This document shows, in pieces, positions 1 through 11,291 of a DNA stretch of 64,000 nucleotides. A program made the position numbers and the translations under genes. The stretch's first letter is position 1; the number at the start of each line of letters is the position of its first letter. The stretch spans positions 1,736,001 through 1,800,000 of the forward strand of contig JAUDYN010000006.1 in the NCBI GenBank assembly GCA_030407005.1, read 5' to 3'. Under the pieces are notes generated by a model, which had not been told where the DNA came from, ran no database searches, and was given only the letters and a program-made list of their open reading frames with translations. The stretch comes from Desarmillaria ectypa. Taxonomy: Eukaryota; Basidiomycota; Agaricomycetes; Agaricales; Physalacriaceae.

Positions 1-550
1 GGAGTGAGGCTGCGAAGGATGTCTCGCCCTCAAGAAAGTTCAAACTGTTGCCACTGTTGGTCACTTAAAGTTAGTAGAAGAAAATCACATTGTTTTGTCA
101 CGTGATACTTGTGACTTAACGCGATTGTGACACGACGCGGTGATTTAGTATGACGCGCCATCATCGCGTCAACGGCTTGGGCGATGGCGAACAGCTTTCG
201 AGATTTTCCAATTGATATTAATTCATTACGAGCGGATCGACCGCAGATCTTCTTCGATGATGCCTGAGAAGTAAAAATAGGCCGTCAAAAAGCGGATACC
301 CCAGAAAAACCTAAAAGGACAAGTGGGGAGTCCCTCGCCCTCGAAACGCCGACCCTGAAGTAATCAAGTGATTGATTTTTGTTGGCCTTGGGAAGTATTC
401 TCTTTTTTAAGCAATCCGATACTTAGGACATTAAATAGTGAACAGTGAAAGCGGAACGGCGAATATCATTATAAATCCATTGGTGCTACCGAACTTTCAT
501 GACGGTGTGTCAGATACAGCATATACATTGATGAAGCATCAATAAAATTC
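1..550. other. Intergenic DNA, no gene seen
   Basis: No frame on either strand holds a recognisable protein. The stretch lies downstream of the minus-strand class II aldolase gene. A GC-rich patch around 100-180 has several ACGCG/GCGTC words, but no clear repeat unit or RNA gene could be made out. Confidence 0.6.
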
Positions 551-1798
551 TCAGAGTAAGAATGCTCCATTTGTCTCCTGCAAAAGAAGCTTATACTCAG
601 GTTGGAACTTCGGAGGTCGTCAGATGCAAAGGACAATTTTGATAGAAAACATACGTTGACATAGGTGTTCTCCCACCACTGGATCGTCTTGGCAGTAAAT
701 TCGGCATCCTCCTTCGAGATGATGGTCTTTTTGAGTCCGTTGGCTGCGGCGGCCTCAGCCATGAGCTGGACTTTGCATTGCCGGTCGAGGGCGGCGAACA
801 AGTAAACGGCTTCATCAACGGTGTTTCCGACTGAGGAACGATTGATAAGATACACAACTGACAATGGTGGTAGGATGAACTCAACGAGTCAAGAGTCCGT
901 GATTTTGCAAGATACAAGTCTTAAACTTGGGTCCCAAGGCTTTGGCAATATTTTCGCCTTCCTCCCGGGCGAGAACGATGCCGCCAAAGTTCTGATACAC
1001 ACAGTGGTTATCGTAAAACAAGCACGAATCCTGAGTCAGTGTTTCGATGGGGCGGCCGAATAGAGACCAGGCTTTGGCGCTGACGGAATGGCAGTGAGCA
1101 GCTGCTTTCACGTCGGGGCGAGCCTTGTGGATAGCGCTGTCTGTGCATTGGGGCACATTGGGTAACGTTAGAGGGGTTTTATTTAGTTCACTTACGAATG
1201 TAGAATCCGGCCGTGTTGATGGGCAGCTGCGCGCCATGCTTGGTAACATAACCATCGGGACCGACGAGACACAGCATTGATTTCTTAGGAAGAACGTAAT
1301 GTGAGAAGTTCCAGAATTGTTTACAAAGCACTTACGGTCATGGTCGAGAAGTGCTCTGCAAAGGGGTTCATCCTTCTCACATGGTAAGTCATCGGATTAA
1401 TCAATATGTGGGAGAACTAACCAGTAATGGTCAGGGAGGACTGGATCACGTACAGTTATGTGGCCAGCAACACCCTCAACGAAACCCATCTTCCCCCAGT
1501 AACGGAAGGCAGCGGCCATATGCTCCTGAATAGATGTTAGTACTACTAATAGACTTGTAAAATTCCCTGGTTCTCTCACCTTGATCCATTCGCGTTCTTC
1601 ATAGGGATTGTCAAACGTCGGGACAGTCCCCAGCTCAATCGTTCCTAACAGCTATTCAAAGATAGTAATGGTGAGGAAATACAAGTGAGACTTACCTTGT
1701 TTGTTTCCACGCCAGGTCCGTCGCAAAGGGTTATCTGCGAGGCCGTCAAGAGACTGGTGGAACACGCCGTTAGTAGTACCAGTTGCTGTGGGGGACAT
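551..1798 (-). CDS. Class II aldolase/adducin-family protein
   Basis: Class II aldolases are zinc enzymes that cleave or epimerise sugar phosphates; many fungal members have no assigned substrate. The start is the ATG at 1796-1798 (MSPTATGTTNG...). Exons carry GFVEGVAGHITVRDP near the N-terminus and, further on, AAAHCHSVSAKAW, where the paired histidines match the family's metal-binding HxH, then LQNHGLLT, which supplies the third histidine. The last part reads TIQWWENTY, then a 47-nt intron (608-654), then FQPEYKLLLQETNGAF and a stop at 551-553. Without that intron the frame would run on to 469 with unrelated residues, so I end the gene at 551. It is divergent from the permease at 2098 with a 299-bp shared upstream region. 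The true substrate cannot be told from sequence. Confidence 0.85.
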
Positions 1799-2097
1799 GG
1801 TTCCTGGACAAGATGGGAGGAAAGCCTCACTGTTTTACGACTCGGTATAATAATTCACGGCTGAATGTGGGGAAAGAAGCCATGTACGCCGCGGCGAAGG
1901 AGTCAAGCCAATAAAATAGGAGCGATAAACTAGATCAGATCTCTCTGAAGCGGCGTTCCCAAAAAGGAAATAGATTTTCATAGTGTAACCCCGTTTGTCG
2001 TGGCGTAAAACACCCGCCCTTGCATCGACAGCGATGACATTGAAAAAAGGACCTGCGCGACCAGTTCTCTTCATCATTCTGCCATTCTTCCACCGCC
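1799..2097. promoter_or_regulatory. Shared upstream region of divergent aldolase and permease genes
   Basis: This 299-bp gap separates two divergently transcribed start codons (1798 on minus, 2098 on plus), so it must hold at least parts of both promoters. No strong TATA box or known operator was recognised. The short open frames inside it look like chance. Confidence 0.5.
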
Positions 2098-4429
2098 ATG
2101 CCGCTCAGCCAGTTCCTCGATAAAATTTGCATTCAGGCTGAGGAGGTCGACCTTCATGATGCCGACGACGCAGAGGTCATCAAGTGTCAGCCAGATCTTC
2201 TCCCAGTACTTCCTTTGCCTGAAGGACCGAGGAAGTGGGGTGCTGTTCATTTGGCTGGGTATTGGATTGCTGAGGCATTTGGTACGCGCTGTTTATTTTT
2301 GGTAGGGATATTTTCCTGACTGGAATTGCAGGTATCAGGTCTTGTGCACGATTATTTTCTTCTCCAAAGTCATTCTCATTATCAGTAGTCAGTATCAGGT
2401 AGCTTCTACGGCCGTTGCTGGTGGTCTGTCGCCAGGTTCGACGATTGGTGCGGTCTTTCTTGGGCATGTTTTGGTCTGTAAGTGCACCAGTTAGATATTG
2501 TGAAATGACACTCATTTTCTTTATAGCTATTGCATGCGCATGCAATGGATGGGTAGGTGCGACATATGGCATTAACTTTCCAATGTTCTCGAGGGCCTCC
2601 TTTGGTATTAGGTGCGACGATAGCCCTTTATATGCAGCCGCTATTAATGCTTGGCCGTAGAGGGACAGCTATCGCTGTTATTTGCCGAGCAGGCGCAGCC
2701 ATTGTTTGGTTTGGGACTCAGACGTATCAAGGTATGACTTCTTAACCTATTCAATCAACGGCTGTTAGTCGTTTTTCGTTCAGGTGGCCAATGCGTCGAA
2801 GTCATGCTGCGCGCAATCTGGCCTTCGTTCAAATCCTTCCCAAATCACCTTCCTGCCTCTGCTCATGTCACGTCCTCCCAGATGCTGTGTTTCTTGTAAG
2901 CGACCCCTTCCACCCTGTCTGGCCAAGACCCTTGGCTTACGGCGCCCAGTATCTTCTACATCATTCAGCTGCCTCTTTTATGGACCCACATCTCCAAGCT
3001 CCGTTATCTTTTCATGGTCAAGGTCATTATCATGCCTATCTTCGGCTTCACATTGTGTGAGCTCCTTTCGTTCATTCTGCTCCACTTTTGTTCTGATAAT
3101 GATAGTCGGTTGGGCCGTCGGCCGCGCTCATGGATTCGGTCCGGTATTCAGCCAAGGAACGAACACCACAACGTCCCCTGCTGCGGTCCTGTTCTTTTCG
3201 GCGATGACCTCGGCCATTGCTCCAAAGGCTACACTCGCTCTCAATATATGCGTATGGCCATCGCAGTTTTTGCTCTTCCAATGCTCACATGAGTGTTAGG
3301 ATTTCACACGATATGCCAAAAGCAGGCGCACCGTTGTATGGACGAATATTTTCTCCTTATCTATCCCAGTTACGCTGTGCGCGTGAGCTTCTCTAATGCG
3401 TTTGTCAAGACGTCTGTCTTAATATCAGCCTCGTCAGTATACTCGGAGTCGTGGTGACATCTGCCGTTCAGGTCATTTACGGTGTCACTACATGGAATCC
3501 TCTGCAAGTATGTGAACTTTGGAGTAGCCGTGCTGCGCAGTTTTTCGCTGCTTTGTGTTGGTCTCTGGCTGTTATTGCGACGAACATCTCTGCAAAGTAA
3601 GTTGTACATTTATCAAAGCGATACCATATTGAGCTCGTCGATTAAAAGCTCCACTGCCGTTGGCAACGACCTCATGATCTTATTCCCCCAGTACATCAAC
3701 ATTCGTCGTGGTCAATATATTTGCGCAATTCTTGGTGTTGCCGCCTGTCCTGTCTGTTCATTATTTTTCCATATCTAATAACTTCGTGGTAACACCATAT
3801 TGTACAGTGGATCGTCCAAAACTCGGCCAAGTCGTTCACTTCCTTCCTCGGCGGATATAGTATATTCTTAGGCCCCATTGCTGGGATTTTGCTGTCGGAC
3901 TACGTGAGTCTATAATTTTGCTGGATGTGTTTTGCTTAACTATATTACTAGTTTATCCTCCGTCATCGGAACTTAGAAATCCCAGCCCTCTACCGTCACG
4001 GGCGTGGCCAGTACTGGTAAGCTGTTGTTTTTTATCCCCGATGCACGCTTCCTTATTGTAAACATAGGTATACCTCCGGGTTCAATTGGCGTGCAATCGT
4101 GGCATTTACTCTCGCACTCATTCCAAACCTTCCCGGGTTTGCCGGCAAGGTCAACTCCCATCTTCATGTTCCTGTCGGTGCTACGTATCTCTTGTAAGCT
4201 CGGTCTAATTCATGTCAACAACGGACCAACTAACCATGCGGACAGCTCCGTGGTTTGGCCTGTGGGAGTCGTAGTTGCATCCGTGCTGTACCTCACGTTC
4301 AGCTTCTTCCTCCCTCCGCTAATCGAGAGAAAAGATGTCCAAGCCACTTTTGCCGGCCATGATGATAGTTTTGCGGATGAGAAAGATGAGAAGGAGAATT
4401 CTGCAACTGTTCATATACAAGGGATCTAA
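2098..4429 (+). CDS. NCS1-family nucleobase/nucleoside permease
   Basis: NCS1 transporters are 12-TM symporters at the plasma membrane that import uracil, uridine, allantoin, cytosine/purines, thiamine or pyridoxine. The start at 2098 gives a short acidic N-terminus and then the family signature DLLPVLPLPEGPRKWGA, followed by YWIAEAFG. Further exons read NGWVGATYGINFPMFSRASFG (the NCS1 core, about residue 130), WFGTQTYQGGQCVEVML, AVGRAHGFGPVFSQG, DFTRYAKS, AVGNDLMILFPQYINIRRG and FLGGYSIFLGPIAGILLSDY, all classic NCS1 blocks joined by short introns. The C-terminus is charged (EKDEKENSATVHIQGI) with a stop at 4427-4429. Estimated length is about 560-580 aa, normal for the fungal Fur-type clade. 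No frameshift was seen. The URC1 gene 3 kb downstream makes uracil or a related pyrimidine an attractive, unproven substrate. Confidence 0.88.
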
Positions 4430-5222
4430 GCTAATTCAAGATCACGATGTCTTACGTGGTATTTGTTTTTTCTTAGATAGTATAGACTCAGGATAACATG
4501 CTGATGGCCTATTACACATTTCTTCTTCCGACTCCTGGGTCATGAGTGGAAGATTTCGCGCGCGTCTTAACTACTTTCTCGTCGTCAGTGGGACTCGGGC
4601 CAATGTCTTTGCGCAAATTCAACAGCAGAAGCAAGAATAACAGTTTCCAACTGAGGTCCCATTGTCCCATCCGGAGATACGCTTTGCTCTGCCATGGCAT
4701 ACAACAGGTCTTTCTCTGTCCGCAGATTCGTCCACCAAGGATCTCAAATTTCTGTGTGGATCTTTCAAAAGTGTTTGGGGTGAGGTACTAGTTTGTTCAG
4801 CAATGATGTTCTTTTCATTGAGACGTTAAGAGCAGACTCACAATATGGCCGGCATCTTAAACTATCTAATCCGAGAATAAGAATCTACTATGTGATGCGC
4901 ATCTCAGGACCAAGTTCATTGCGCAGCGAGGACTGAATAATTGAATCGGCTTTGTAGTCTGTAAGGCAAGATTAATACAAATCTAGAACGTCGGGAGATA
5001 CAGAGACAATGCATAAAGCTTTCATGAGGAACATGAGTCATGGATGGTGTAATCGGAGTGACAAATCAGACTTACAAAGGTCAAGGGCATCATCATCAAG
5101 TTTACATGGATGCCCTTTGCTTGTCTATAAATAATCGGGGACCGGGTAATTATGGCCATCGCTACCGCACCATAGGTATATAAGTCAGGAAGTATCGAAA
5201 CATTTCCTTTACCATCTCAGCC
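4430..5222. other. Intergenic DNA
   Basis: About 790 bp between two plus-strand genes. No coding frame was recognised. The last 50 bp include a good TATA box (separate entry). Confidence 0.6.
5177..5184 (+). promoter_or_regulatory. TATA box of methyltransferase copy 1
   Basis: TATATAAG lies 46 bp upstream of the ATG at 5223, at a sensible distance for a fungal core promoter with a short leader. Confidence 0.5.
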
Positions 5223-6278
5223 ATGTCTGAACTAGTTCCCCCTCTGGATTCATCTCTTTACGATTTGACTGAAGACGAAGCTGCGTTCTTTAAGGCGGAA
5301 ACGGGAATACAGGGTGATGTCGAGTTGAAGAATCACATTCTAGCTATTCAAGAACAAGCGTACAAGGCGCGCGATGGTGCTTCAACGAGCTCTTTTGTCT
5401 TCTAATACCTCACTTTATAGATTTACCCTTATCCTTGCATTCGCAATTTTGCTTTTCTGAGGTGCACTTTGTTTCATATCATGCTCAGCACAGTCGCTGA
5501 TCGCATATAGGCTGAAGATCTCAAGACATCCATCTTACCAACAGTTTTTGAAGATTGGAAAGGAGCGCCAGGGGGCCATCTATGCCGATATCGGGTGCTG
5601 CTGTTAGTCGTTTATTTTCTTTTGTGTCAGACATCTGAGCTAGCCACAGTCGGAAATGATATCCGAAAGGCGGTCGCCGATGGTTATCCTTTCCAGCAAG
5701 CTATAGGCACAGACTTGCGTCCAGGTGCGACTTTTTGACGATAATATGCCGTTCTTGTTTTATTTTAACGCATGTCAGAATTCTGGGATCTTGGGCATGA
5801 ACTGTTCAAGAGCACACCAGAAAGCTTCCCTGCGCGATTCATTCCTGCCGACATATTCAAGCTGAAGGGTTTGGCAAAACTGCCCTTGGCATCCACCCCG
5901 GAGCTCTTCAAGGTCGAATCTTTCACCGAACTTTTAGGAAGCATCTCTGCCATTCATACTGCATCTTTCTTCCACCTCTTTGACGAACAACAGCAGTTCG
6001 AGCTTGCGAAGATAATGGCAGCTATGTTGTCGTCTGCTCCTGGGTCGATGATTTTCGGTTCTCATGGGGGTAACCCCACCAAGGGTGTACGTGCCGAGAC
6101 CTTTGGCACCCATACGGTGTCGATGTTCTATCACTCGCCCGAGAGTTGGAAGGCACTTTGGGATGGAGGTGTTTTCCCTGAGGGTACTGTAAGTGTTGAC
6201 GTGTCTCTGAAGGAAACTGTAGTGGACGGTTTTAGCACGAATTTCTATTTCCTCGTTTGGTGTATTACAATTTTGTAA
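5223..6278 (+). CDS. SAM-dependent methyltransferase family protein, copy 1
   Basis: About 288 aa, a fungal class I methyltransferase family whose relatives often sit in secondary-metabolite loci (AusD-like, by my recollection of family motifs). Exon order: SLYDLTEDEAAFFKAETG, then IYPYPCIRNFAFL, then KISRHPSYQQF and the SAM-binding motif I IYADIGCCFGNDIRKAV (split by an intron after GCC), then AIGTDLRPEFWDLGHELF, HTASFFHLFDEQQQFELAK, PGSMIFGSHGG, MFYHSPESWKALWDGGVFPEG and a final VWCITIL. The first intron (5367-5420) starts with GC rather than GT; the three sister genes have GT at the same place. All other junctions are canonical and frame-consistent. It may be functional with a weak GC-AG intron. 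The product and substrate are unknown. Confidence 0.8.
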
Positions 6279-7459
6279 GTTGATAAGTTCACATGAAAGT
6301 CTGTACATCACTGTTGCGATAAATTCTGTCTGTGATCCGCCTTTTCGGAACGATAATAAATAGAGGGTAGTGAGGTTTGGGTTTCGTAGTGCTGTTACCT
6401 GTATCCTTGCTCCGGCGTGCCTGAAGGTACCGTGCCGTGTAATGATGATATTCCGGGCCGACGCATCTGGACTTCATTTTTCATTTTTCATCTTTCTTCT
6501 CTCACCGTCTCCGAAACGTTGGAACAGAAGATGACCACAGAATTTGTATTCTGCTCAGGATCGCCTCTGCCTCCGCTCTGTTGAACGGTGGTCTATTTTT
6601 ATCTTTTCTTTTACAAGAACAGTCCCCTTTTCCCCGTCGGCTTTCAATGGCTTTGATGCAAAATTCTATGATTGGTGGAAGGCAGGCTGAAGGACTTCCT
6701 ATCAACGAATAACTTCCGTCCGTCGCTATACATAGAAGCATGTAAGGGTCTGCTAAATTGTCCAAGCAAAGCGGCTGTTCACTTCTTCCTTCTCTTACGC
6801 AGTCTACGTCAAGTTTGTTCGCTCGTTTTTTCGGCCCCTCTTTCAATAATATTATGGGCGCTCAGCCAATAATTGGACATGTATATTATACGAGCAGATG
6901 ACGAACAATCTAGTGCTAGCGAAAATGATGCGTTGCACTTACCTCGCGCCGGAGGCAGCAACGTGCAAAACGCTTTGTTCTCGTCACGACTAATTTTGCG
7001 CCCGGCGTTTATTGCGCGATAAGGAGACACGTGCGTTCCATGTCTATCCCGAGTGTCGTCCGCGGTGTCCGCATGTCTCCAAGGTTCATGTTATGCTAAA
7101 GTGCATGGACGTCTGTCTTTCATGGATTTTGTACGGACAGCGAAGCCTAAGGCGGTCTTTGAAAAGAGATAGAAAAAAAAGGTAGGCCTGCATCACTCCT
7201 GGATACATTTAGGTCAGCTTCTATCGCTAGAGACTCTCTCTGTCCGCTTCAATGAATTCGAGCGGGAATTTTTGGCTATGTACACTCAACCGCGGAAAAG
7301 GCGGGGCCGATGACCACTGGCAGCAATGGCTCGGAGTTCGGACCGATATCGAAATTGATAAGCAGGACGTATAAAGGCACGTTGCATGATTGGCGTTCTC
7401 CTTTTTCTTTATCTCTTCCATCTCTAGGGGTCATCCGAGCGAATACAACGAAGGAAACT
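6279..7459. other. Intergenic DNA upstream of URC1
   Basis: About 1.2 kb. Open frames of up to about 110 codons exist on both strands but none resembles a known protein or shows intron structure, so I read them as chance. A TATA box at 7370-7376 belongs to the following gene. Confidence 0.55.
7370..7376 (+). promoter_or_regulatory. Probable TATA box of URC1
   Basis: TATAAAG lies about 84 bp upstream of the ATG at 7460, the only good TATA-like element in the near upstream region. Confidence 0.4.
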
Positions 7460-9298
7460 ATGCCAGCCTCTGAAGCAGTGTTGACGCAGATCCTGGTCCA
7501 GCTGCAGGCCCTCCAAGTGTCCCAGCAGATGCTGCAAGCAAAGGTATATATCTCTTTCTCGACGTGTCTCTGCTTTCTTTCTAGACATTGAGCATTGCAT
7601 CGTGAACCAGTTGGATGCAGTTACGGATGGAACTCTGAAGCCAACAACTCCTGAGCGCCGTAATATCCCAATTCCTAGCGTGTCTACATCGCCCTCGATT
7701 AGTGACATGACCTCCAAGAGCTCGTTGTCCTCAAGCCCTACTTCATCGCGTATGACGACCGAAAAGGAACGCGAGAAAGTCCTCTATCCAGGTAGAGTTA
7801 ACCTTACAAGTGAGTATGTATGTTGTTGTCTGAAAATCTGTCTAACAACGTGTTTCAGCCTACCCGGACCAGCATGGCATCGCGCCTCACCCTCTTGTCT
7901 GGGGTGCCGCGGACCCTACTACACGTGGTCCAGTCATATGTTCACGTCTTCCGTCGTCCATCAAACAGCGCAATGCCCTCGGTGCTCATTCTGGATCCTA
8001 CTCCATCTACCGTGCCCTCTCGGTCGCAATGGGTAGTCTGTCTTTGACCCACAAGCCCGACTACAACCTGACCGATCCCCCGGTTTCTATCCCCCCACAG
8101 CCTTCCTGGGCCGATCCTAAGAAGATTGTTTCCTTCGACCCATGGGGTCATCTTGTTCCGTCCGTATTCAAGAAGGAGATAGAGGAACTCGGTTTGGATG
8201 CGAGACCCAGTATTGCCATCACCAAGGCGCATATGAAGTTAAGCGAGATTGACGATAGCGTAAGAAAGGGAACCCTTGAAATAGACGGCAATGTTCTCCT
8301 CAAAAGTCGACCATTGTTGGACGAGACGGGGAAAGTTTGCGATGCTAATCCCGGCGTGGAAATGAAAGTGAGTAAGGCCGCGGTGGAACCTGTTTGGTTC
8401 CTCCCTGGTGTCGCAGAACGCTTCCAAATGTTCGTACTGTCTGTTTACGCATTATATTGTCTGACACCACTGGTAGATCCGAGAGTCTTCTCCGTCGCGC
8501 GTTGTTTGAAGAAACAGGCGGAATGTACCCGGAACTCATCACTCGGCCCGATATCAAGGTTTTCCTCCCTCCTATTGGCGGCATGACCGTGTACATCTTT
8601 GGAGACCCTGCGTTCATGTCTGACGAGAGCAAGGTTCTCACCCTTCGTGTTCACGATGAGTGCAATGGATCCGACGTGTTCGGCTCAGATATCTGCACGT
8701 GTAAGCCATACCTCATCTACGCCATCGAAGAGTGCGTTCGCACCGCACAGCAAGGTGGCGTCGGTGTTGTTGTGTACTTCCGGAAGGAAGGCCGAGCTCT
8801 TGGAGAAGTGACGAAGTATCTCGTCTACAACCTCCGAAAGCGTGGTGGTGATTCCGCGGACAAGTATTTCAAGTCTACTGAACTCATCGCCGGTGTCAAG
8901 GATATGCGATTCCAAGCGTTGATGCCTGACGTTCTCCACTGGCTTGGAATCAAGAAGATTGATAATATGGTTTCGATGAGTGACATGTGCGTTCTATATA
9001 CGCATGTTTGACCCTTTGGCACTAACAGTTCTGTATGGTGTAGGAAATATGATGCCATCGTGAATAGTGGTATTCCTATCCTCGAGCGGTATGACATTCC
9101 TGGTACGTAAAGAACAACATGCAGTAAAGTCGTGTATGGTCTGCTGATTCGTTATGTATAGACCACTTGATCCCTCCCGACTCGCGCGTTGAGATCGACG
9201 CCAAGATCGCCTCAGGCTATTTCTCCAGCGGCAAACAGGTCACCGAGAAGGATCTGGTCAAAACAGTTGGCAGAACCTGGGAGGAGACGGAACATTAA
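7460..9298 (+). CDS. URC1: URC1-type uracil catabolism protein (GTP cyclohydrolase II-like)
   Basis: URC1 acts in the fungal URC route of uracil degradation and carries a domain related to GTP cyclohydrolase II (RibA). The ATG at 7460 starts a short exon (MPASEAVLTQILVQ...), and exon 2 is best joined at 7611 to stay in frame. The conserved N-terminal block reads TYPDQHGIAPHPLVWG, then KQRNALGAHSGSYSIYRAL and KIVSFDPWGHL. The RibA-like part has LTLRVHDECNGSDVFGSD followed by ICTC (zinc-site cysteines as in GTP cyclohydrolase II), then FRKEGRALGEVTKYLVYN and ALMPDVLHWLGIKKIDN. The end reads VGRTWEETEH, stop at 9296-9298. About 520 aa, normal for URC1 and much longer than true RibA, which supports URC1 over riboflavin synthesis. 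It is flanked by methyltransferase copies, 3 kb from an NCS1 permease. Confidence 0.9.
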
Positions 9299-9397
9299 GT
9301 TGCCGTGGCCTGCAAGTTCTTCGTCATGGATTGTCATCAAGTTTCGTACTACGTTTATAGGACATACCAGATATCCTACCAAATCAAGAGACATAAT

Positions 9398-10401
9398 TTA
9401 CAAAACCATTATGCACCATACGGGGAGGTGTGGCTTGACGCTCGAATCTATCTTTTTAGCCACCATATCTGACCGTTTCGCCTCAAGCAAAGATACATCG
9501 ACACGAACAGTGTCCTTGGGAAGTACACCTCCATCCCAGAGCGATCGTCAGCTTTCATCCGAGTGGCAAAACATGTTACTGCTCCAACCCTTGTTCGATG
9601 CAATCTCATCCCGGATACCTTTTTCCGGTCGACTACCGTGAGATCCAAATATTATGGACCCCTGACAATAGAGATGCTATAATTTTTGCAAGTTCGAATT
9701 GTCTTTCTTCATCAAAGAGATGAAAAAAATGCCAATGCATGAATGACAGAAATACTTTCCCTAAGCTTCGATAAAAGTTACACTTTAGCGAAGTCGATTG
9801 GGGGAGTGCGCACAGTCTCGTATACAAATCTTTTAACTGGAAGATGCCCGCAGAAATGAAACGTGTTGAGAAAGTTTTAGGAGTACTCTTGAAGAATTTA
9901 TGTCCCAGATCCCAGAATTCTATGTGGTATATACAAAATTCTATGAAATCAGAGTTAATGGTCGCAACATACCAGGATGCAAGTCGGAAGTTATCACTTG
10001 TTCTATGGGATAACCATCCGCGCAGATCCAATGCCGGCGTAAATAGCTCCCTTACATTCTTGTTGAGATTCAAGAACTTTTGATAACACGGTTGTCTAGA
10101 GATGTTTCATCTATACGCCCTAAGTCAAAACAGAACCGACCTAGCGTTCAGAGGCTATCTACTTCGCAAATGCAAATCGCCGAATACATAGATAAGGTTC
10201 TAACTGTTGAGTGTCATTCTAATGCACTTGACTTTGGGCGTTGAACAAGGTACTCACCCTGAACATTTCCTCCTGTATAGCGAGCATATGTCTCTTCAGC
10301 TTGTTGCTGTCATCTATTCCAGTTTGAGATTTGATAAATACAGCCTCGTCGTCAGCCGGCACGTAGAGTGTGGGGTCCAAGGGACGATAGCTAGAGTTCA
10401 T
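9398..10401 (-). pseudogene. Methyltransferase family, copy 2, disrupted
   Basis: This is clearly a relative of copies 1, 3 and 4: it starts MNSSYRPLDPTLYVPADDEA, has PYLCIRRFAFAK, then ISRQPCYQKFLNL, EFWDLGHKFFKSTPKTF, FHLFDEERQFELAKI, and ends VWCIMVL with a stop at 9398-9400. Damage seen: (1) about 13 codons and one intron around SAM motif I are missing, so the sequence jumps from YAGIG to DGYPIEQVITSDL and the SAM-binding loop is gone; (2) a TAA plus frame changes between 9740 and 9800; (3) seven A's (T's on the coding strand) near 9723-9729 where six keep frame; (4) a frame change near 9660; (5) TGA in place of the conserved Trp after DES near 9557. It is tail-to-tail with URC1, 99 bp away. 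Confidence 0.85.
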
Positions 10402-11291
10402 TGCGGAAAAGATAACAATGGGCCACTGGGACGGTCAACGTTAGAGGTGCCGAGGATTCATTTAAACATGGGGATCATGGGTTGCCAGAAGAGCAAAAAA
10501 TAGAAAGAACCTCGCGGGAGGTATCAGAAATAGCAACTTTGTGGCCAGTTCTCTCACCGCTGGTAAAAGTAGCTAGGCACAATCGATAGCGGGGAGCTAA
10601 TGATAGGTCTTCGAGCCAATGCAGTCGTATCAACTTGACAGTTCAACGGATTGTTAGTAAAGGAGTGAGCCAACATGAACGAAGCTCTGTGCACGTTACT
10701 GCTGGGTTCCTCCACTAGGCGCTACTGCTGTCGTCCAAATCACTGCTAATGTGAACAACTTCACGCCAACATGATACATCGCCTGGCCACATAGCTGGTG
10801 GTAGATTACGCTACTCTGTGGACTGGCGGTAAATGCCAGTGTGGTATTAGTTAAACATACTGTGGGAAAATGATCAGATTGACCCAAATATTCTCGCCGG
10901 TTTTCTAACTTCTAACCTCTAACCTCGCATACGTAACCATTACAGATCGTCGGCGGTGCTTTAGATCCACAGCCCTTGACGCAACGACGTTGTCTCGTAA
11001 GGGTTCCAACGGCAGCCTATTCAGGTTGGGGTGGCATCTCCCTTGAGGCTTCATCTCGCCGAGGCGCCTGGACCATACATGGATACCTCCCGGCACCACA
11101 ATGAAGCATCGCAGCGCTTCCGCATAGGCTCGGTCGAAACAATCAGCAGTTCTCGATAAAAACACTATGCTAAGAGAATACTGTCACCTGCACATAGCGA
11201 GAGCATAGCTAGCATATCCATGTTGTCCTGGGTAAACGAGCCTTGCCACAAATGGTATTATATTATATTCTAAGGAATAAAGAATCTTATT
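10402..11291. other. Intergenic DNA between methyltransferase copies 2 and 3
   Basis: No recognisable protein on either strand. It includes the upstream region of copy 2 and the downstream region of copy 3. Short open frames at 10696-10887 and 10905-11165 resemble nothing known. Confidence 0.55.

Noticed and set aside
469..550. Longer C-terminus for the class II aldolase ending at 469
   Set aside because: A 47-nt intron with good ends gives the family-like end FQPEYKLLLQETNGAF and a stop at 551; the longer frame is unlike the family.
8394..9011. A stand-alone GTP cyclohydrolase II (riboflavin pathway) gene
   Set aside because: It is the C-terminal part of a larger spliced URC1-type gene with the typical long N-terminal region.
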